From Brugia malayi (lineage: Eukaryota; Nematoda; Chromadorea; Rhabditida; Onchocercidae): a stretch of 64,000 nucleotides of DNA. The DNA is taken from assembly GCF_000002995.4 (NCBI RefSeq), contig NW_025062475.1:10606187-10670186 (forward strand), in the 5' to 3' direction. Under the pieces are notes generated by a model, which had not been told where the DNA came from, searched no databases, and was given only the letters and a program-made list of their open reading frames with translations. Below, piece by piece: positions 13,856-26,396 of the stretch (positions are counted from its first letter, which is position 1; every line of letters begins with the position of its first letter). Position numbers and translations under genes: made by a program.

Positions 13856-15849
13856 GTGCTCTTCTAATCCCACAAAAGTTTTCGTCTATATTTGCTTGTA
13901 ATTCTACAAGAATTTAGTGAATCATAAAGTAATTTAGATAATTTCAAAATATTCCACTAAATAATCTTTTAACTTTATTATTTCGTCTTTGCTTCTTCAA
14001 ACAACTAAATCATTTATCATTTTTATTGATATGCATAATTTACATTGCATTCTTACTTATATTTTTATTAAATAACTTATATGCTTACTTGATATTGCAC
14101 AAATTATAATGCCAAGCTATGTTCACTCTCGAATTCTCGTGATGTCAATCTTTGCTCGATAAAATCTCGACAAAATATGATTGTGTTGCTTTTCTTGAAA
14201 ATCAATGAGTTTCACATTGTCTTACAGCCTTGAACGATGGCATAATGAAGAAATTTTGAGCTTTTTTTCGAATTTTTTTTTTGGAATTAAATCATTCATT
14301 CTACTGTGATATGCTAATGTAAAGAAATTGATAACAATTATCATCTCTTTTCAATTTTCACCTAACAATCAAATAAGTAGAAGTAATTAACTGAGGAGAT
14401 GTTGAATGAACTCTTTTCTCAACAAAGGTTGCTGAGATCAAAGAAAGTGGGATAGAACGAAATGAAAATAATCAGTAAGTGGAATATATTGTTGAATTAT
14501 CGTAGTATTATCAATGCTTCCCTTTCAGTTACCAACTTTTCATCTCAGTAATAAACTATCCATGAATAATCGTTTTTAGAATTTTGAAAAAATCTTCTCT
14601 TTCTTATAATTTTCCATCAGTGCAAGTTGCTTGAGGAAATGTAAAATAAAAATATAATATTTAACTACCAATCAATCAGTCAAAATTAAGAATCAATCAA
14701 AATTAAATTAATTATTTATATTAGTAAAATCATTTTGTTTCAATTTTAAAATTACAAATTTCCATTTCAGTTTATGACTGAATCATCTATTTTTATTAAT
14801 TTTTCAGTTTGATATGCTATATTTTTATTAATTTATCCCTTCAGCTCCAAGCTTATCTTATAAATAAAATTTCAGATGTGACACTTAAGGTATGTATTTC
14901 ATATGAAATGTTATGAATATACTTCTCAAAAGTATCGGATTCCGAAGTGAACGATTTTCTCGAGATATTTCTTGATTATTATGTTGTTATGTAAATAGCT
15001 TTTTTCACCAAAAATCTCTCTAGAACACTCCGAATAATATTTTAATCATAAAGAGACAGAAAAGTCTAAAACAATATTGCTACGACTTAAATCATAGATC
15101 TGATCTCGATAGACGATAACTATCCATATCAAATACCTTCAGTTAGACGATTCAAAAGTAATAATTAGTAATAATCGAAAAACTAAGTAATATATTTGAA
15201 TGTCATTCCAATAGTTTCATGATGAGAATTTATTTCAGTAATATTTTTTCAAATATTATTCGAAATATTAAATTATTCAATAACATCCATTTGCTACCAT
15301 TTGGAATATTATCACTTAGATATTCCTCGAAGATATCAAATGTTCAAATCATTCAAAATCAAATTTACTTTATAATTCATTTCTGGTAATCTAATAAAGG
15401 ATAAAAAAGAAAAATGCGTCTTCATTCTGAGTGAGCCTTTAATTTTTATAAAACGTTTTGGCTATTTTTTCTTAAATTTTTGCTAATATCAAAAGATCGA
15501 TTATTCTTGTTTCTTTTGTAACATATTAGATTGCACAGTTACTGATACTTTGCATTTGCATAAAGTATAAATCTCTCTGCTTCAGTACTTTTGCAACTGA
15601 TAATTCAAGTTTTTAATATTAGTGATATCAAATGAATCAGTGACATCAAATGTTACTTAAACGAAATAAATTTCTGTTAAATTCGCATCTAATCTCTTTT
15701 AATTTTGACTAATACTTCACTTCTAGCATTAGTCAAAAAAAAATTATGCAAATGCAATAAATTTCATCGAATAAAATATGAGACTCATCCTATGACATTA
15801 TTTTTCTGCAAATCCGTGCTAGCAGACGGCTGTATATTATTTCAAAGAA

Positions 15850-16701
15850 ATGCCACGAAAAGTTCCATCACAACTAGAATCAAAAGTAATTGATACCAGC
15901 GATAATGGTGATGATTTAATGACGGGAATTTCAATTTCACAAGAGAAACTGACCAATCATCAACCCTCAAATGATAATATGGAAAATATTACTATGTACA
16001 AATCATCGTCATCATCATCATCATCATCAAATGATCATCACTCACAGTCATTCTTTTTCAACGATGATATTATCGGTCAGAAATACGTGGAAACAGCAAA
16101 ACTTCCAGGAATGAAACATATTCATGGTACAAAAATTATATGGAAAAAAACGCAAAATGTACTCGAATTGCCAATTCTTGGACATTTTCAAACGTACGAG
16201 AAACGTGTCGAGCGATCATGTCCAAATCCATGGCGTCGACATGGTGCATTATTAAAAATTTATGAAATTGGTGGATGGATTTCAAAAATGGAGAAACAAC
16301 AGATAAGTCGTCGTGATCGAAAGTATTTTTACGTCAAAGCTGGAAGTAAACCATGTAATCCACCATTACGGCCACCGATTAGCATTCGAGAAAGTAAATT
16401 TCTACCGCCTTCATCAGTTTGTATTCCATCAGCAATAAACCGAAGTGTAGATGAGTTAGCATTTATAGCAGCTATACAAATTCAGAAAGCAATTCAAAAT
16501 TCAACATCAATCTTTCTGGATTCACAGCAAAATGGAGGAGCAGGAAGAGATAAAATTGATATTAGAAATGATTACTCAATTAGAAGAATGAATTTAGGAG
16601 GAAGAAGTTCCTCTGTACAGCACTTATCTACTCGGTCTACATTACCGTTCAGCAAAAATTCTCGATCTCGATCAATGAGTTTATCGAGTAGAAAATCATG
16701 A
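15850..16701 (+). CDS. Uncharacterised Ser-rich basic protein, single exon
   Basis: An uninterrupted frame of 283 residues in DNA where random frames rarely exceed 100, so it is very probably a real intronless gene. The start is the ATG at 15850. It is preceded two bases upstream by a TTATTTCAAAG acceptor-like site that could take a spliced leader, and TATAAAT occurs at 15566-15572. The product begins MPRKVPSQ, has nine serines in a row near residue 52, then a compact middle part with motifs NPWRRHGALLKIYEIGGW and SRRDRKYFYVKAGSKPCNPP, then IAAIQIQKAIQ, and ends in an Arg/Ser-rich tail. I see no signal peptide, membrane segment or known domain. The conserved-looking middle suggests a folded core with disordered ends. 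An AATAAA lies at 16936-16941. Function unknown, probably nematode-restricted. Confidence 0.75.
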   Translation: MPRKVPSQLESKVIDTSDNGDDLMTGISISQEKLTNHQPSNDNMENITMYKSSSSSSSSSNDHHSQSFFFNDDIIGQKYVETAKLPGMKHIHGTKIIWKKTQNVLELPILGHFQTYEKRVERSCPNPWRRHGALLKIYEIGGWISKMEKQQISRRDRKYFYVKAGSKPCNPPLRPPISIRESKFLPPSSVCIPSAINRSVDELAFIAAIQIQKAIQNSTSIFLDSQQNGGAGRDKIDIRNDYSIRRMNLGGRSSSVQHLSTRSTLPFSKNSRSRSMSLSSRKS

Positions 16702-18375
16702 TAATGCTTGTCTGATTACAGTTACAACATTATTATTTATTTATTGAGAATGCTTAGCATAAGTCTTTCGATTTTATCAATCCAGAATCTATTGTAACTG
16801 TGATTTTCTAACAATCTTAATTTTTCTTAGAAATTTTTGATACATTTATTTGAGCACAAAGAAAGAATTAATGGAAAAAAAAATTGCACTAATATAAAGT
16901 AACTAAAATTTGAATAGCAAAAGTTTGCTTGTGTAAATAAAATTAATAAGCATAATTTTGAAATAAGAAAAGATGGTAATTTTTTAAGATGAGAAGGAAA
17001 TGAAGATGTGATGGAGAATAATGCGAGAAAAGTTGAAATATTTTGCAGATTATATTCTCCAAGGTATTTCCTGGTCTTTGAAGATAACCTGTGAATAGCT
17101 AAAGATCACTGATCCGTGATGGAATCAGATCAGTTTTTCTTAAGAATAGCTAATATGTAGAACTGAAATATACAAACTGAAATTACCCATCCATCTAAAG
17201 TATAAAAGTTATTATTTTACGTATTTGTAACAGAAAAGACACAAAGGTTTCTGTTTTTTTTTTTTTTTTTTTTTAATTGCGATGTGCTATTAGTTTATTT
17301 TGAACTACATTTCAAATTTACATAGGCATTACTCTTGAATCAGTGACTAATTCTTCTTTTGAAAGTGAAGATAAGGAATATGATAAGGTAAACAGTGAAG
17401 ATTGACTCATCACAAATCCTTTTTTTAAAACTTAATTTCAAGTTATTAGTTGGTTAAGCAAATATGCAAAAGCAAAAAGTTTTATGGAGCGTTAAAATTC
17501 CTAAAATTATCCATCATTTGTCATTGTCGCAACTTGCATACTCCATAACTTATCATAATAAAATACCAAGAATGATTAATCATGATAGCAATGCTGAAAT
17601 TTTATGTCTGATATTAAAATTTGATTAGAGCTATTCGATGTGAGTTTCGAAAAGTTCAATATAACTAATATTGCCAGTTTCCTTCCACATAATGGCTGGC
17701 AAATTTGTCTTGCACAAATTATTTGCAGAATTAAAAAAAAAGATCTCATTTTATATTCACGAAGAGAAATGAAGAGATTAATCTGATCTACCTTGCTTTA
17801 ATTAAATAAAATGCTAAATTATTTATTATCAAACAAATAACAATAAATTTTAATCAGAAATCATTTAACTATGACTTATTTTCAACTGCAATGAATTAAT
17901 GATAAAATTTGATGTCTTTATTAAAATCTGGAGCTATCCGTTTATAAATTGCAGCTGTGCTCTGAGCTTTGCAAGCTGTTAAAATTCATTTATAATTTAT
18001 AGCTGATTTAAGAATCAAAAAAATTTAGTATAAAATACTATAAATGAATTAATTACAACATAGAATTTATTAACAAACCAATAAAAGTTTATTCAAAAAT
18101 ATTACATTTTGCAAATAGAAATATTAATTATAAAAGTAGAAACATTTTTTTACGTTAATTAAGGAAGTGTCATTAAAATATGAACGTTTAATTTACTTGA
18201 TATTTGATAAACTCTGAAATTTTTTAATTTTAAAATTACTGGAATTTAGAACCAATGAGTCTTTCCGAATTGGTTAAAATAATTTTAGTACGAAATCAGA
18301 ATTGTTTATTAAAGAATCGCTAGAAGTGTAGCAACAAATACTGTTCAATGATAATTCCTGATAATAAAAATCTGT
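16702..18375. other. Intergenic region between convergent genes
   Basis: AT-rich DNA holding the probable 3'UTR of the orphan gene (AATAAA at 16936) and a T20-type tract near 17255. No further coding signal seen. Confidence 0.6.
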
Positions 18376-21270
18376 TTAAAAGTGAAATAATCCTTTAATT
18401 TTGGATGACAGCGTGAAATAGCTACTACTGGGTCGAGCAGCAGATAGTTTCACATTCAATTCCTGAAATGTTGGACGATTTTTCGGATCATATGTCAAAC
18501 AGCTAAACATTATTTGCTGCATCATCGGTGGCATACCAGGTGGGCTGCATATCTTTACCTGAAATTTATAAAAGTTTAATAATATGGATTAAATTAGTCT
18601 TTAGTTTTTTAACTCCTTGTACTTTTTTTTTTAATTTTTAACTTATTTCAAATTTGACCTCAAATTATTGGATTTGAAATCTAATTATTCCATTTAACCA
18701 GTTCAAATTCTGAATTCAATTTCTCAAATAATTTAGTAAGCATTCGTTCCTTTCATTTCCAGAAAAAATAATAAATTCACCCGTTGTTCAATAATGCCTC
18801 GTCGCAATTCCTTATTATCCTGAATTTCTGCATATGGTTCCTGACCGCCTGAATATATTTCCCAAATGGTTATACCGAAACTCCAGACATCGGTCTTTGA
18901 TGAAAAACGTCCATGTTTTAGTGTTTCCGGTGATAACCAACTTAAATTGGATGAATTAATTGATATTGAATTTATTTTAATTTAATTTAAGATATAAAAA
19001 GTCAATTTTTAAATGCAAATTCGACTGTGTTTCCGGCCTTATCGTTTTCCATATACGGAAGCTTCAATAGGGCTCTCACCGAATAGGCACATTTTTCATG
19101 CTTCTTTCGCGATATTTAATTCCAAGCAATGACAGTCCAAAATCGCTCAGTTTAACCTCATCATCTGCACTCAGCAAACAATTTCGTGCGGCAATGTCTC
19201 GATGAATAATCTGCATTGTTTCGAGATATGCCAGACCAGAAGCCGCCCCAGCACAATATCGTATCTTATCCGCATCAGTAGGCTATGAGAATTGGAAAAA
19301 AATAAAAACAAAAAATAAAATAAATAAACAATCAATCGATAAAGCAAAAAGCTTTTTTATTTCAAGTTTTAAAAGTAAATTTTGATATATTCTACCGGTC
19401 GTTTGGTATTCTGTACTCGTGCAAGGAGTGATCCACCACTAGCAAACTCCATAACGATCATAATAGGATCCTTTAAGGTTGCTACGCCATAAAATTTGAT
19501 GATATTGGGATGGCTTAGTTTAAGCATTAAATTTGCTTCTCGAAGAAATTTAATTCTTTCATCTGCACTAATATTTCCTGAATGAAGTGTTTTGATTGCC
19601 ACCGGTATGTAACCGCGAAACACTCCAAGGTTAAGCGTTCCTTCCCAAACCTCACCAAATGCTCCCTCACCCAATTTTTTGTTTCGTTCAATCTGTAAAT
19701 TAAAAAACTCATTGCAAAAAAACAAAGCAAAACAAAATGTAAATTTATGGAAAAAAATGAAACAAAAGAAATAAAAATTTTGAAAAAAAATTAATGTAAG
19801 ACTGTTCGGTATTCTTCTTGCTTACTTATAGAAAAGTAAATCTACCATTAAGTACAAAAGCAAATTAATATTTACCTGTTCATGGGCAAGTTGCCAATCA
19901 CTTCGTGCAATCCCTTTCAGAATGCATACGTTTTCATTATTTAATGGCTTTTTCATACGACTATGATATGCAATTAGATCAGAAATTGTTTTGAATGCGT
20001 ATATGTACACGTAATATAGGTGTTTCTGAAAATGATTTAACGTACGAACGTAAAAACGCATATTACAGCACGTGAAGGAATGACAGTGAGAGTTATGTTG
20101 AACTAATTTGAATTTCATTGAATTACTCACAGGACGAGTCTTCTTGATGATAAAATTTGTAATTTCATTTGAATTTTCGGGAAGAACAGTGATGACATAT
20201 TGCATTTCACCATCAATTTCTGCCCGTCGTACCAGAAAATCACCCGCATTTGTAAGCAGTGGTTTGCATTCATTATTTGACATAAAACCATGATAAAATG
20301 GCTCATCTTCTACTTGCCAAGCTGTTCCACCAGCCTCTTCAGGCATTATCTAGAAAAGATTTAATATGACTTTGAGACTTTTTATATTTTTTATCCATTT
20401 TTTCATTTATAGAGAATATTTGCTGACCTGAATAAGCTTTTTACTGCGTAACGATTGAGATGGCACCGGTTCAGGCATTGATTCAGGATAATACTTAAAA
20501 TTTTTCCAATTATAGGTAAACATGTAGTAAGTAAAGAAATATACGTAAAACAATTGTCGTCCAAAATTTCAAATTTTCCTGTGTTTATTTTAATCCCAGC
20601 ATCTTGGCGTATCATTTTTTTAAGAGCTGAATTTTTTTTTTACTCTTAGTAGTTCATTTCGTAAATCTTGACTAACTGTTGAACACGAGAGTACCTCAGA
20701 AATTGCAGATCGTGAAGATACAGAGGACTTCACTGGTGCTATTGCTGTTTGCCCCAAAAAATAATCAGAATAATCAATAGTATTGTAACAAATTTTTAAA
20801 CTTAACTTTTTCATTTAACATTTTTTTGAAAATTCTTAAAACGGAAATAAATCAATTAGTGAATGAATGTTAGATGAAATTTACCACTGCTACTTCGTGA
20901 TGACCTTCTACGAATGATAAGTTTCTTCGCTGAAAGAAACTTTTAATTTAGATGATCAGCAACAAATGTAATCAACCAACTATTTTATTCTTTATCACTC
21001 ATTTTTTTTTTTTTTTTTTGAGAAAATTCAAACAACAACTTACATTCATTATCTTTTTATCAACAAAAATGCATTATAAAAGTGTCAAAGGATTTTACAA
21101 TGGCTATGTGATAATGCTGATCCTGATCCTGATCCTAATCCTGTTCCTGTTCCAATTCCTGTCCCCGTTCCTGTCCCTGATCCAGTCTGAGATGATCGTG
21201 AAGATCCATTAACAGGTGTGTGAGCACCATTTGAAGTATGAATTGGAGTTGTAGCTGATTGATACACCAT
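18376..21270 (-). CDS. SH2-domain non-receptor tyrosine kinase, Fer/SPE-8 group
   Basis: Exons: 21099-21270, 20885-20929, 20644-20744, 20428-20493, 20131-20349, 19876-20025, 19396-19692, 19080-19282, 18781-18940, 18376-18558; phases join and give 531 residues. The N-terminus has a Gly/Thr/Ser repeat (about residues 29-52) and a basic KKLIIRRRSSRSSS segment. An SH2 domain at about 146-235 includes GDFLVRR with the phosphotyrosine-binding Arg169. The kinase domain from about 252 has GEGAFGEV, ATP-binding Lys285 in VAIKT, HRDIAARN with catalytic Asp379, SDFG with Asp397, and WLSPETLKHGRFSSKTDVWS. All key catalytic residues are present, so it should be active. There is no F-BAR region, as in the many short nematode Fer-like kinases, several of which act in spermatogenesis. 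Which paralogue this is cannot be told. The first four exons rest on splice signals and phase alone. Confidence 0.87.
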
Positions 21271-23474
21271 TACAAAATGCAATGTTTCACAATTGCTTTC
21301 ACCAAATTTCGCTAAATTCTTTAACAATTAATGTAAAAATGCTACAAAATGATTGCTATATATTGCTTTTCATCATTTTATTCATATGATCGATCAAATT
21401 TGCATTTTATGCAAATTTGACCGAAAATAGGAAAGCGATGAAACAAGAAATATAAGGGGTTGTGAACTAATAATTTCTGATTCAACTGAATTTATAATTG
21501 AAAATATTGTTTCATAGATTATTCATCTGCTGATTATTATCAAAATGTTTCCTAGAAATAATTGATATCAAAATGATAATCTTTTGCACTCATTGTTTTC
21601 CTTTCAGTATTACACTGTCGAACTATGAACTAATTATACTATTGGTGGAAAATTCTGCAAATAATTTTCGAGAAATTTTCAACGAATCAATGTAATTTTC
21701 TTATAATTCACAGCAACGCAAAAAAAAAAGACATTAAATATTCGTGCTATTCGTCTAATCAATTATTTTTGATATGTAATCACTAATCAGTGCACCGTTT
21801 TATCACCTTATTTCCATTCTAATCATATTTCCTTCATTTTTAAATGTTTCAGTGAAAATTTTGACAAGATTTGTTCAATTTTCCTATTCATAAATTTTAA
21901 TCCTTGTTTTAGCTTATTTAAAATGCGATGAAACAAAGAAATAAAATTGTGCAAAATGTGTCATTGTCTATTGTTTTAAATCATTCTTTTTGATGATTTT
22001 TAACCAAAGAAAAAAATCGATCGATATTTTTCAATTTAAAATTTCTATTTCTTATTCATTCATAATTCTTTTTCATTTCACAAAAAAGCCGAGGAAATAA
22101 AAATGAAAAAAGGCTCTCTATTTCATATGAGAAATGAATGATTGTACAGCAGTGTTGTACTTCAGTGTGTGACAGTACAATCGGATATACTCTTTCTTAT
22201 CAATGTTATCATCACTGATATCGCCCAATATAGATTTGTCTATAATTGTTATCACTAAATAAAAACTATTTCTTTTCCTTTGCAATTTTTGCAATTAAAA
22301 ATAGGAGGAAGTACATTTCTATATTTGCTCTGATATTTCCCTTCTTGAAATTATTTCCGAAATCAAATTTCTACTCATTAAATATGATAATATGAATGAT
22401 ATGAGAGATACCTGGCACTAACTAATACTTTGATAATTTAATCATAGCTGTCTGTTTGAAGTGAGAGAAGAAGGAATTAGCTGAGTTACTGAGAGTTCAC
22501 TTTTAATTTAACATTGTGAAAAGTAGTATTATCGGTTATTTGCCTTCTTAAATTTGCCAGTGATTTTATTTGAAATGAAGAAAACTGAAATGAATTCATT
22601 GCAGGTGAACCTCTCTCTCTCTCTCTCTTTCTCTTCCTCCCTTCCTTCCTCCCTCTCTTCTTCCTCTTCCCTTCTCTCTCTGACTCAAGTTCTATCACTT
22701 CCTAACATTAAAATTATATTTTTATCATTTCCTTTCTTTGGAAGATTGATAAAGGAAGAAAAGAGTATTGCTTACCGAGACAGCAGTAGAGAAAAATAGA
22801 ACTTTTAGAAGAGTGTGTTTAGAAGAGAGAAAGATACTTGATACGTGGTAGTTTGCTTTGCATGTGAATAATAATATAAAATTGTGTTGTCAACGTTTGC
22901 GACGTGTGGTCGAACGTGAAGAGGACGTACGTTATATTGAATAACTTGATACGGACAATAAGAATAAGCGGGATTACGTGGTGTGAGTAAGTAAGAAATA
23001 GCTCATTCATTGATTAAAGAGGCTTCATTGAACAGTTCCTATGATGGGATGGGAATATTTGGAGAAATTTCAGTACTGTTAAATAATTAATAATCTACAA
23101 TTATTAATAAATATGTGTGATTAATAGTCTCTAATTAATCTGCAATTAGATGGTTAATAATCTATAATTAAGAAAATAAATTAATATGGAAAAGAATGAA
23201 GATTATATCATAATGACAACTTCTTATTATTTTGTTATCATGCTTTATACTTTTTTTTTTCACATCTTTTGTTAATTGAAATTAAATTAATAACCGCCTC
23301 ATTGTGTAAAAAGGAACATTCCAGGCGGAATTTTCTGTTAGTGTTTGAAAAGTAGAAATAATAGCACTTTTACTTTCTTTCAATTATTCACATTCTTTTA
23401 TTGCCATATGAATTAGCAATGAAAGTAAACAAAGAGATTATTCAGGTACGGCGGGCTATGTTTTGCCCGCCGAC
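21271..23474. other. Shared upstream region of two divergent genes
   Basis: About 2.2 kb between the start codons of the kinase (minus) and the nucleotide transporter (plus). It is AT-rich with a CT-rich tract at about 22610-22685. It should hold both promoters, but I can point to no specific element. Small open frames here look random. Confidence 0.5.
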
Positions 23475-26396
23475 ATGAAGTTATTGCAGCAAGATATCGA
23501 AAGTCGTCCTACTAGTTGTGATAAATTGTGGAGCAGGTTTGTTTATTTACATTATTTTTCTTTTATTCTCGCACTTTTAATTGGAGTCAATATGTAAATA
23601 GAATTTTTTATTGACCGATACAATATATCCTCTCACGTGATGTCATCGCTTACTTGAATCTTATTAAACTAGATTTATTTGATCAGAAAGAATTTATCTT
23701 AAAACTATCACTTTTGATGATTCTTTGCAGAATGATTTGACAGAACAAAAACGATATTTTAAGATAGTATCATTATTGATTGGTGATAAATTAGCATTCA
23801 TATTTCAGACAGGAATGTCGTTTATGGACAGCCAATTTGTTTCTTGGTACATGTATGTTATATGCTGCACGTGTAGCTTTACCAGTATGTGCTACAGTGA
23901 TTGCTCATGAATATTCGTGGAACAAAAATGATGCAGTATGTTTTATCTTTCGAATTTTCTCTCTTTTTATGTTACTAAAGCAGCAGGAAGGTTTATTTAT
24001 GTTACTAAATCAATTGTAATGTCTATTGTATTTATTATTTTCACTAATTATCTTGCCGGACAATTATATGATTTAATATGTTGTTAATCGCAATAGTTCA
24101 AGATGAACTGTTATAGTTATTCGTGTTACAGTGATAGGAACGATTTTCCTTAGAATATCAATGCATAGAAAAATATAAATTAACGCAAATTTATGTTTAA
24201 GGGGACTGTATTGTCATCGTTTTTCTGGGGATATGCTTGTACTCAAATAATTGCTGGTCATGTAGCTGATCGTGTGGGCGCTGAGAAGGTGTTGAGAATC
24301 TGTACATTAACATGGGCGTTGCTCACTTTCTTTACTCCTCTACTATTCGACCTCTCATACTCTACAAATCATCCAATGCTTTTTATAATTATCATCCGTT
24401 CAGCGACAGGTGTTGGACAAGGTACGTTCTAACTGATTCTAGAATTTCGATCATTTCAGAGCCTAAAAAATGAATCACTTCCTCGATTGATTTTGAATCT
24501 ACCAAGGCGTACATGTTAAAGCTTTTCAAGCAATATATTTTTGCTTGCAGCTTTCCATCTTCCATCGATGGCTTCAATGACTTCTCGACATCTGACGTCT
24601 TTTGATAAGGGGCGCATATTAGGCATATGTCTGGCAGGATCTCATCTCGGGTGAGGCACTAATTTTTTAACCGGTTTTCCGTAAAATTTATTGGAAAAGG
24701 TTTGGTTATAATTGGTAGCATTTTTGAACACTTTATGCTTTTGGTTTCTAGGACGGCGTTAGCAGGTGCAGTTGGTTCAATATTACTGGAAACTTTCGGT
24801 TGGCGCGCCCTATTTCAGTGTGTGGGTATGTTTCCAGTTAGTATTATCTCTGCTCGGTAGCATTTCACTGTTTCGTTTTGACTGGATTAATATTGCTATT
24901 GCTCATTTGGAAAGCTTGTTTTTATTTTTTACTTGTAAAAAATAAAACTTGTAAAGTTTCAGGGTTGATGTCATTTTTGTGGTGGGCATTGCTTCGCTTC
25001 ATGTTGACATCACGTAACCAATCCAGTGACTTTGACGACGGCAAAAGCGACGAGTTGAAAGCTCCCTTAGTTAGTGGCTTGCGGAAATCATTTAGCAATA
25101 GCTCCTCCGAAAATGTGGTTCCTTGGAATACACTCCTGAAACATCGATCGTTTTGGTACGTTGGAAAATTCTGTCCTCTTTTTCTATTTTAAACTGTTCA
25201 AAATAACATGAATCTCATGTGGTTTCTTCATTTCAAAGTTTTGAAATTAAAACTGGCGAATATTTCGAACTTTTTTTGGAATTTCTTTCATTATTTCTAT
25301 TATTATTTCTGCCATTAATTACTATTATCTTTGTAAACTTTTTTGTTACTAATTATTACTAATTATAATAGTTCCATTGTGTTTAACAAATGCTACGTAC
25401 AAGTTTTTTAAGGGCAGCAGCAGTCGCGCAATACTGTGGTGCTAACGCTTATTATACGTTGTTCAGTTGGCTTCCATATTATTTCGCAGATACATATCCT
25501 GATGCCAAAGGAGTTATATATAATGTAGTACCTTCACTTGCAATTGTTATAACTGCCTTTTTTGCCCCGTTTATCGCAACATCATTATTTGTCTATGTGC
25601 ATTCTCTTACTCTTACCAGGAAGTTGATGGAGGTTAATTTTTTGTCGTACGTTTATATTGTTTCGTTCATAACTGTAAATTTTCTACCAAATAAACTAAT
25701 TTCTCATATTTGCAGGGTATTTCATTGAGTGCAATTGCGGTATGCTTATTAATTTCAACGCAGTCTATGAGTTTCAGTGCAGCTTTATTCACTTTTACAT
25801 TAGCTATGGCAGCACGTGGCTTTCATCATGGTGGTGTTTCAGTGAATCCATGTGACCTTGCTCCTAACCATACTGGCTCAGTTTTTGGTAATTTCGCGCT
25901 TCTAAAAAAAATTTTTTTTTCACTAGGTTTCAAAGGAAGCAGTTAGGAAACTTACCACACATTCATAGAGTATTTCGAATTGTTTTAAAACCAAAGTTTT
26001 TGAATAAAATTTATATTAAGGTTTTTTGAAAGTGTTAGCCAAAAAGTAGAGGGAACTAATTATTTAATCCCTTATGCTAAGGTATGTAAAGATGTGATGT
26101 AGATAGATATTCATTTGCTATTATAGATTGCACCCATTTTTTGGTACAAATAAGCAATCAACATGAACTTGATATTTTCTTTATCTATATGAAATTTCCT
26201 TCTCAAATTTCTTTCATTTCCAGGTGTTTTTAATGCATTCTCTGCAATAACCGGTTTTGTTGGTGTGTATCTTGCTGGATATATATTACACGAAACGGGC
26301 AGCACTTGGGCTTACGTGTTTATTTTTACATCTTTGCAGTGTTTTATTGGAGCAATTGTTTTTTCTTTATTTGGTACCGCAAATAGAATTATCTGA
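23475..26396 (+). CDS. vnut-1: Vesicular nucleotide transporter, SLC17A9/VNUT type (MFS)
   Basis: Exons: 23475-23536, 23809-23935, 24202-24421, 24551-24650, 24752-24825, 24963-25155, 25413-25632, 25716-25887, 26224-26396; all GT-AG, phases join, 446 residues against about 436 in human SLC17A9. Family blocks appear in order: QECRLWTANLFLGTCMLYAA, EYSWNKNDAGTVLSSFFWGY, GHVADRVGAEKV (the MFS loop motif), SWLPYYFADTYPDAKG with NVVP, LTRKLME, and VSVNPCDLAPNHTGSVFGVF. These distinguish it from other SLC17 members. The protein should load ATP or other nucleotides into secretory vesicles, driven by membrane potential, for purinergic release. A hydrophilic Ser/Asp loop (about residues 205-250) separates the two halves. 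The start is the first in-frame ATG after an in-frame stop, 23 bases past an acceptor-like ATTCAG. Confidence 0.9.

Larger units (their letters stand above)
3143..15849. other. Gene-poor AT-rich block
   Basis: About 12.7 kb with no open frame showing recognisable protein similarity or a convincing exon chain. It holds poly-A/T runs, ATT, GAC, CT and GA microsatellites, short tandem duplications and one diverged direct repeat, listed separately. It may contain 5'UTR exons or regulatory DNA of the phosphatase gene to the left. Slightly more GC-rich patches near 4970-5040, 8370-8570 and 8930-9010 gave no coding signal that I trust. Confidence 0.6.
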
